DNA of 7,956 nucleotides from Phormidesmis priestleyi. GTDB lineage: Bacteria > Cyanobacteriota > Cyanobacteriia > Phormidesmidales > Phormidesmidaceae. Of this stretch, positions 6,767-7,956 are shown piece by piece. The notes below the pieces were generated by a model that ran no database searches, was not told the origin of the DNA, and saw nothing but the letters and a program-made list of their open reading frames with translations. Position 1 is the stretch's first letter, and the number at the start of each line of letters is the position of its first letter. The position numbers and the translations under genes are program-made. Location of the stretch: positions 5,994 to 13,949 of the forward strand of contig QBMP01000100.1 of NCBI GenBank assembly GCA_003242115.1, given 5' to 3'.

Positions 6767-6794
6767 AAAATACTGGCAAAATATTGGCGACCAA
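6767..6794 (-). promoter_or_regulatory. Weak promoter-like boxes for small RNA A
   Basis: On the minus strand TTGGTC (6794-6789) and TATTTT (6772-6767) stand 16 bp apart, three and four of six matches to consensus. The position is suggestive because the -35 box begins right where the T-run of terminator B ends. The matches are weak, and the spacer is itself an 11-bp repeat. Confidence 0.3.
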
Positions 6795-6795
6795 G

Positions 6796-6835
6796 AAAAA
6801 TCCTCGGGGCTCCATTTTAAAAACGAGCGCCGAGG
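6796..6835 (-). terminator. Rho-independent terminator of small RNA B
   Basis: On the minus strand CCTCGGCGCTC (6835-6825) pairs with GAGCCCCGAGG (6812-6802) in an 11-bp stem with one mismatch around a 12-base loop. It is followed by A and five T's (6801-6796). It is GC-rich and compact, a stronger stem than terminator A. Confidence 0.75.
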
Positions 6836-6842
6836 AAACATC

Positions 6843-6856
6843 AGGGTGCATCTACC
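6843..6856 (-). repeat. Conserved 14-nt word, copy B
   Basis: GGTAGATGCACCCT on the minus strand is identical to copy A. Here only the inner GGT/ACC could pair, so the bulged hairpin possible around copy A is not conserved. The primary sequence, not a stem, appears to be what is kept. Confidence 0.85.
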
Positions 6857-6893
6857 ACTTATTAGTACTTTGTTTTTAGTCGTCGTCAGGAAA

Positions 6894-6922
6894 GTTTTAG
6901 GAGAATTCGCTATCACTCAAAA
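6894..6922 (-). promoter_or_regulatory. Weak promoter-like boxes for small RNA B
   Basis: On the minus strand TTTTGA (6922-6917) and TAAAAC (6899-6894) are 17 bp apart. The -10 box has four of six matches; the -35 box is poor. Transcription would start near 6887. Confidence 0.3.
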
Positions 6923-6992
6923 GCGTTTAGGGCTCAGGCAATTAATTCTAAAGCTTTGATGCTGTACTAGGCTGACGGCCAATCAGAAAAAT

Positions 6993-7018
6993 CCATTCAG
7001 AAAGGCCATTCAGAGAAT
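6993..7018. repeat. 13-bp imperfect tandem repeat before the transporter gene
   Basis: CCATTCAGAAAGG (6993-7005) is followed directly by CCATTCAGAGAAT (7006-7018). The first nine bases of the two units are identical. It lies 18-43 bases upstream of the assumed start codon, where a leader or promoter element would be. Confidence 0.7.
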
Positions 7019-7035
7019 ATTGCTCAGAGACTGTG

Positions 7036-7956
7036 ATGATTTTTTTATTCTTTCCGCTTCGATGCTTACGGGTATCTTCACCAGATCGGCTTTCAAGGCG
7101 AAGCCTGCCACGGGCTTCGCGATCGCTACTTACCTTCATTGCCTTTTTTTTACTAGGGCTATCGCTTTGGGGCTGTCGGCCTACGCCAGAAGCCGCGCCG
7201 AAGCCAGCAGATGACTCTAGCGAAGTGCGCGATCGCAACGAGTCAGTACTGAGGCTGCTCTACAGCCGCATTCCCACCACGCTTAACCCCCACTTAGCCA
7301 ACGGCTTTCAAGACTTTGAAGCGGCGCGGATTGTCTACGAACCGCTCGCAACCTATGAGGCTGATGGCCGAATGGTGCCTGTGCTGGCGGCGCTGATTCC
7401 AACTCCCGAAAATGGCGGCGTTTCGGCTGATGGTCGCACTGTTACCTGGAAGCTTAAGCCGAATGTGCGCTGGTCAGATGGTCAGCCATTCACAGCGGAT
7501 GATGTTGCCTTTACCTACAGCTTTGTCTCCGATCCAAGCGTAGCTGCCGTCACCGAACAGTACTACGAAGACATCGAAAAAGTAGAGGCAGTCGATCCGC
7601 TCACGGTCAAAATTACCTTTAAGCAGCCAAATCCGTCTTGGGCGCTGCCGTTTACGGGCAAAAACGGCATGATTATCCCCAAGCATATTTTTGCTCAATT
7701 CAAAGGCATCAATGCCCGCAGCGCTCCGGCGAACTTGCAGCCAGTGGGCACTGGCCCCTACCGCTTTATTGCCGTCGCCGAAGGTCGCTGGACGTTTGCG
7801 GCGAATGAGCAGTATCGAGAAGGTATTTCACCGTTTCGCCTGGTAGAGCTAGAAGGCGGGGTGACGCCGTATGTTGCCGCGCGGCGGGTACTGCGGGACG
7901 GCGATGCAGATTTTGCGCACGACTTGCAGCTCAGCATTGATGATCGCGTTGCTCTA
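7036..7956 (+). CDS. ABC transporter substrate-binding lipoprotein, family 5 (3' end outside window)
   Basis: The first 307 codons, open to the right edge, encode an extracytoplasmic solute receptor of the SBP_bac_5 type, the class that feeds peptide, oligopeptide or nickel ABC importers. A basic N-region is followed by a hydrophobic stretch (SLLTFIAFFLLGLSLWGC, 30-47) whose LWGC suggests lipidation at Cys47, although Trp at -2 is unusual for a lipobox. A Pro/Ala linker leads to the receptor fold: LYSRIPTTLNPHLANG, IVYEPLATYEADG, then the family signature region TWKLKPNVRWSDGQPFTADDVAF (about 138-160), and VGTGPYRF further on. Family members are usually over 500 residues, so about 40% is missing. 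ATG 7036 is the first usable start; GTG 7033 is adjacent, and no Shine-Dalgarno is visible. The 29-residue N-region is long and includes a palindrome-derived stretch. The ligand cannot be told. Confidence 0.88.
   Translation, partial: MIFLFFPLRCLRVSSPDRLSRRSLPRASRSLLTFIAFFLLGLSLWGCRPTPEAAPKPADDSSEVRDRNESVLRLLYSRIPTTLNPHLANGFQDFEAARIVYEPLATYEADGRMVPVLAALIPTPENGGVSADGRTVTWKLKPNVRWSDGQPFTADDVAFTYSFVSDPSVAAVTEQYYEDIEKVEAVDPLTVKITFKQPNPSWALPFTGKNGMIIPKHIFAQFKGINARSAPANLQPVGTGPYRFIAVAEGRWTFAANEQYREGISPFRLVELEGGVTPYVAARRVLRDGDADFAHDLQLSIDDRVAL
7098..7126. repeat. Perfect palindrome joined to a HIP1 site inside the signal-peptide region
   Basis: GCGAAGCC (7098-7105) and GGCTTCGC (7113-7120) form a perfect 8-bp stem with a 7-base loop. 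GCGATCGC (7119-7126) overlaps its end. It encodes part of RRSLPRASRSLL in the transporter N-region. GC-rich palindromes next to HIP1 are a familiar kind of dispersed repeat in cyanobacteria; the exact family is not recognised. Confidence 0.65.

Larger units (their letters stand above)
6796..6888 (-). ncRNA. Candidate small RNA B (about 93 nt)
   Basis: This is the second member of the pair. A minus-strand transcript from about 6888 would contain the same GGTAGATGCACCCT (complement of 6843-6856), then seven bases, then a strong GC-rich terminator. No protein gene precedes it on this strand for at least the remaining 1 kb of window, so the terminator needs a short, independent transcript. The two candidates share the 14-nt word, the neighbouring TGTT(T)CC and the terminator placement, but their terminator stems differ in sequence. 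That suggests an old duplication under selection for the word. The 5' end is inferred from weak promoter boxes. Confidence 0.45.
6578..7035. other. Intergenic region carrying paired minus-strand RNA elements
   Basis: This 458-bp stretch has no convincing protein gene. It holds a weak plus-strand terminator candidate (6582-6629), two minus-strand terminators each preceded by the same 14-nt word (6654-6709 and 6796-6856), an 11-bp tandem repeat with one mismatch (6767-6777 and 6778-6788), and a 13-bp imperfect repeat before the transporter gene (6993-7018). No strong plus-strand promoter for the transporter gene could be picked out. Confidence 0.7.
34..7236. repeat. HIP1 octamers (11 copies)
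   Basis: GCGATCGC is found starting at 34, 429, 1137, 1632, 4582, 4863, 6099, 6168, 6608, 7119 and 7229. Chance would give about 0.1 in this length. High HIP1 density is a hallmark of many cyanobacterial genomes and is the best single clue to the source. The copies lie in gyrA, the helical protein gene, the low-complexity protein gene, the spacer after it and the transporter gene; none is in the deacetylase gene. Confidence 0.95.

Noticed and set aside
34..7236. GCGATCGC octamers as a novel regulatory repeat
   Set aside because: This is the known cyanobacterial HIP1 sequence, present at typical high density.
6948..7238. Minus-strand 96-aa frame and plus-strand 64-aa frame (7020-7214) over the transporter start
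   Set aside because: The family 5 receptor frame starts at 7036 and is strongly supported downstream. The others have biased, palindrome-derived compositions.

Overview
The window reads as a piece of a cyanobacterial chromosome. The octamer GCGATCGC (HIP1) occurs 11 times in under 8 kb, in genes and between them. One gene belongs to DUF5331, a family I know only from cyanobacteria. GyrA has the cyanobacterial style of C-terminal domain. I cannot name the genus from the sequence alone; a filamentous or Leptolyngbya-like lineage is a guess.

Layout. Positions 1-2537 (minus strand) hold nearly all of gyrA, which runs off the left edge a few codons before its expected end. A 450-bp spacer follows, with the gyrA leader, a 12-bp tandem duplication and a doubtful 47-codon ORF. 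All recognised protein genes to the right are on the plus strand: a zinc-dependent histone-deacetylase-like amidohydrolase (2988-4103), an unrecognised all-helical protein with a threefold internal repeat (4243-5352), a DUF5331 protein (5538-5918) with a near-consensus promoter, a low-complexity protein with a basic Gly/Arg/Lys centre and an acidic tail (5999-6577), and the first 307 codons of a family 5 (peptide/oligopeptide-type) substrate-binding lipoprotein (7036-7956) that runs off the right edge. The genes look like separate units rather than one pathway. The clearest possible operon is DUF5331 plus the low-complexity protein, 80 bp apart.

The most interesting part is the 458-bp spacer at 6578-7035. 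On the minus strand it contains two rho-independent terminators with no minus-strand protein gene to terminate. Each is preceded by the same 14-nt word (GGTAGATGCACCCT) at nearly the same distance. Weak promoter-like boxes lie about 100 nt upstream of each. I read this as a tandem pair of related small RNA genes of about 90-110 nt. The conserved word would be the unpaired or seed region. I cannot assign a known sRNA family.

A second theme is recurrent tandem duplication of units near 12 bp (10-13 bp). It appears in almost every spacer and inside two genes, where the 12-bp unit adds four residues without breaking frame. A third observation is a perfect 8-bp-stem palindrome joined to a HIP1 site in the signal-peptide region of the transporter gene. 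It looks like a small mobile palindrome domesticated in frame.
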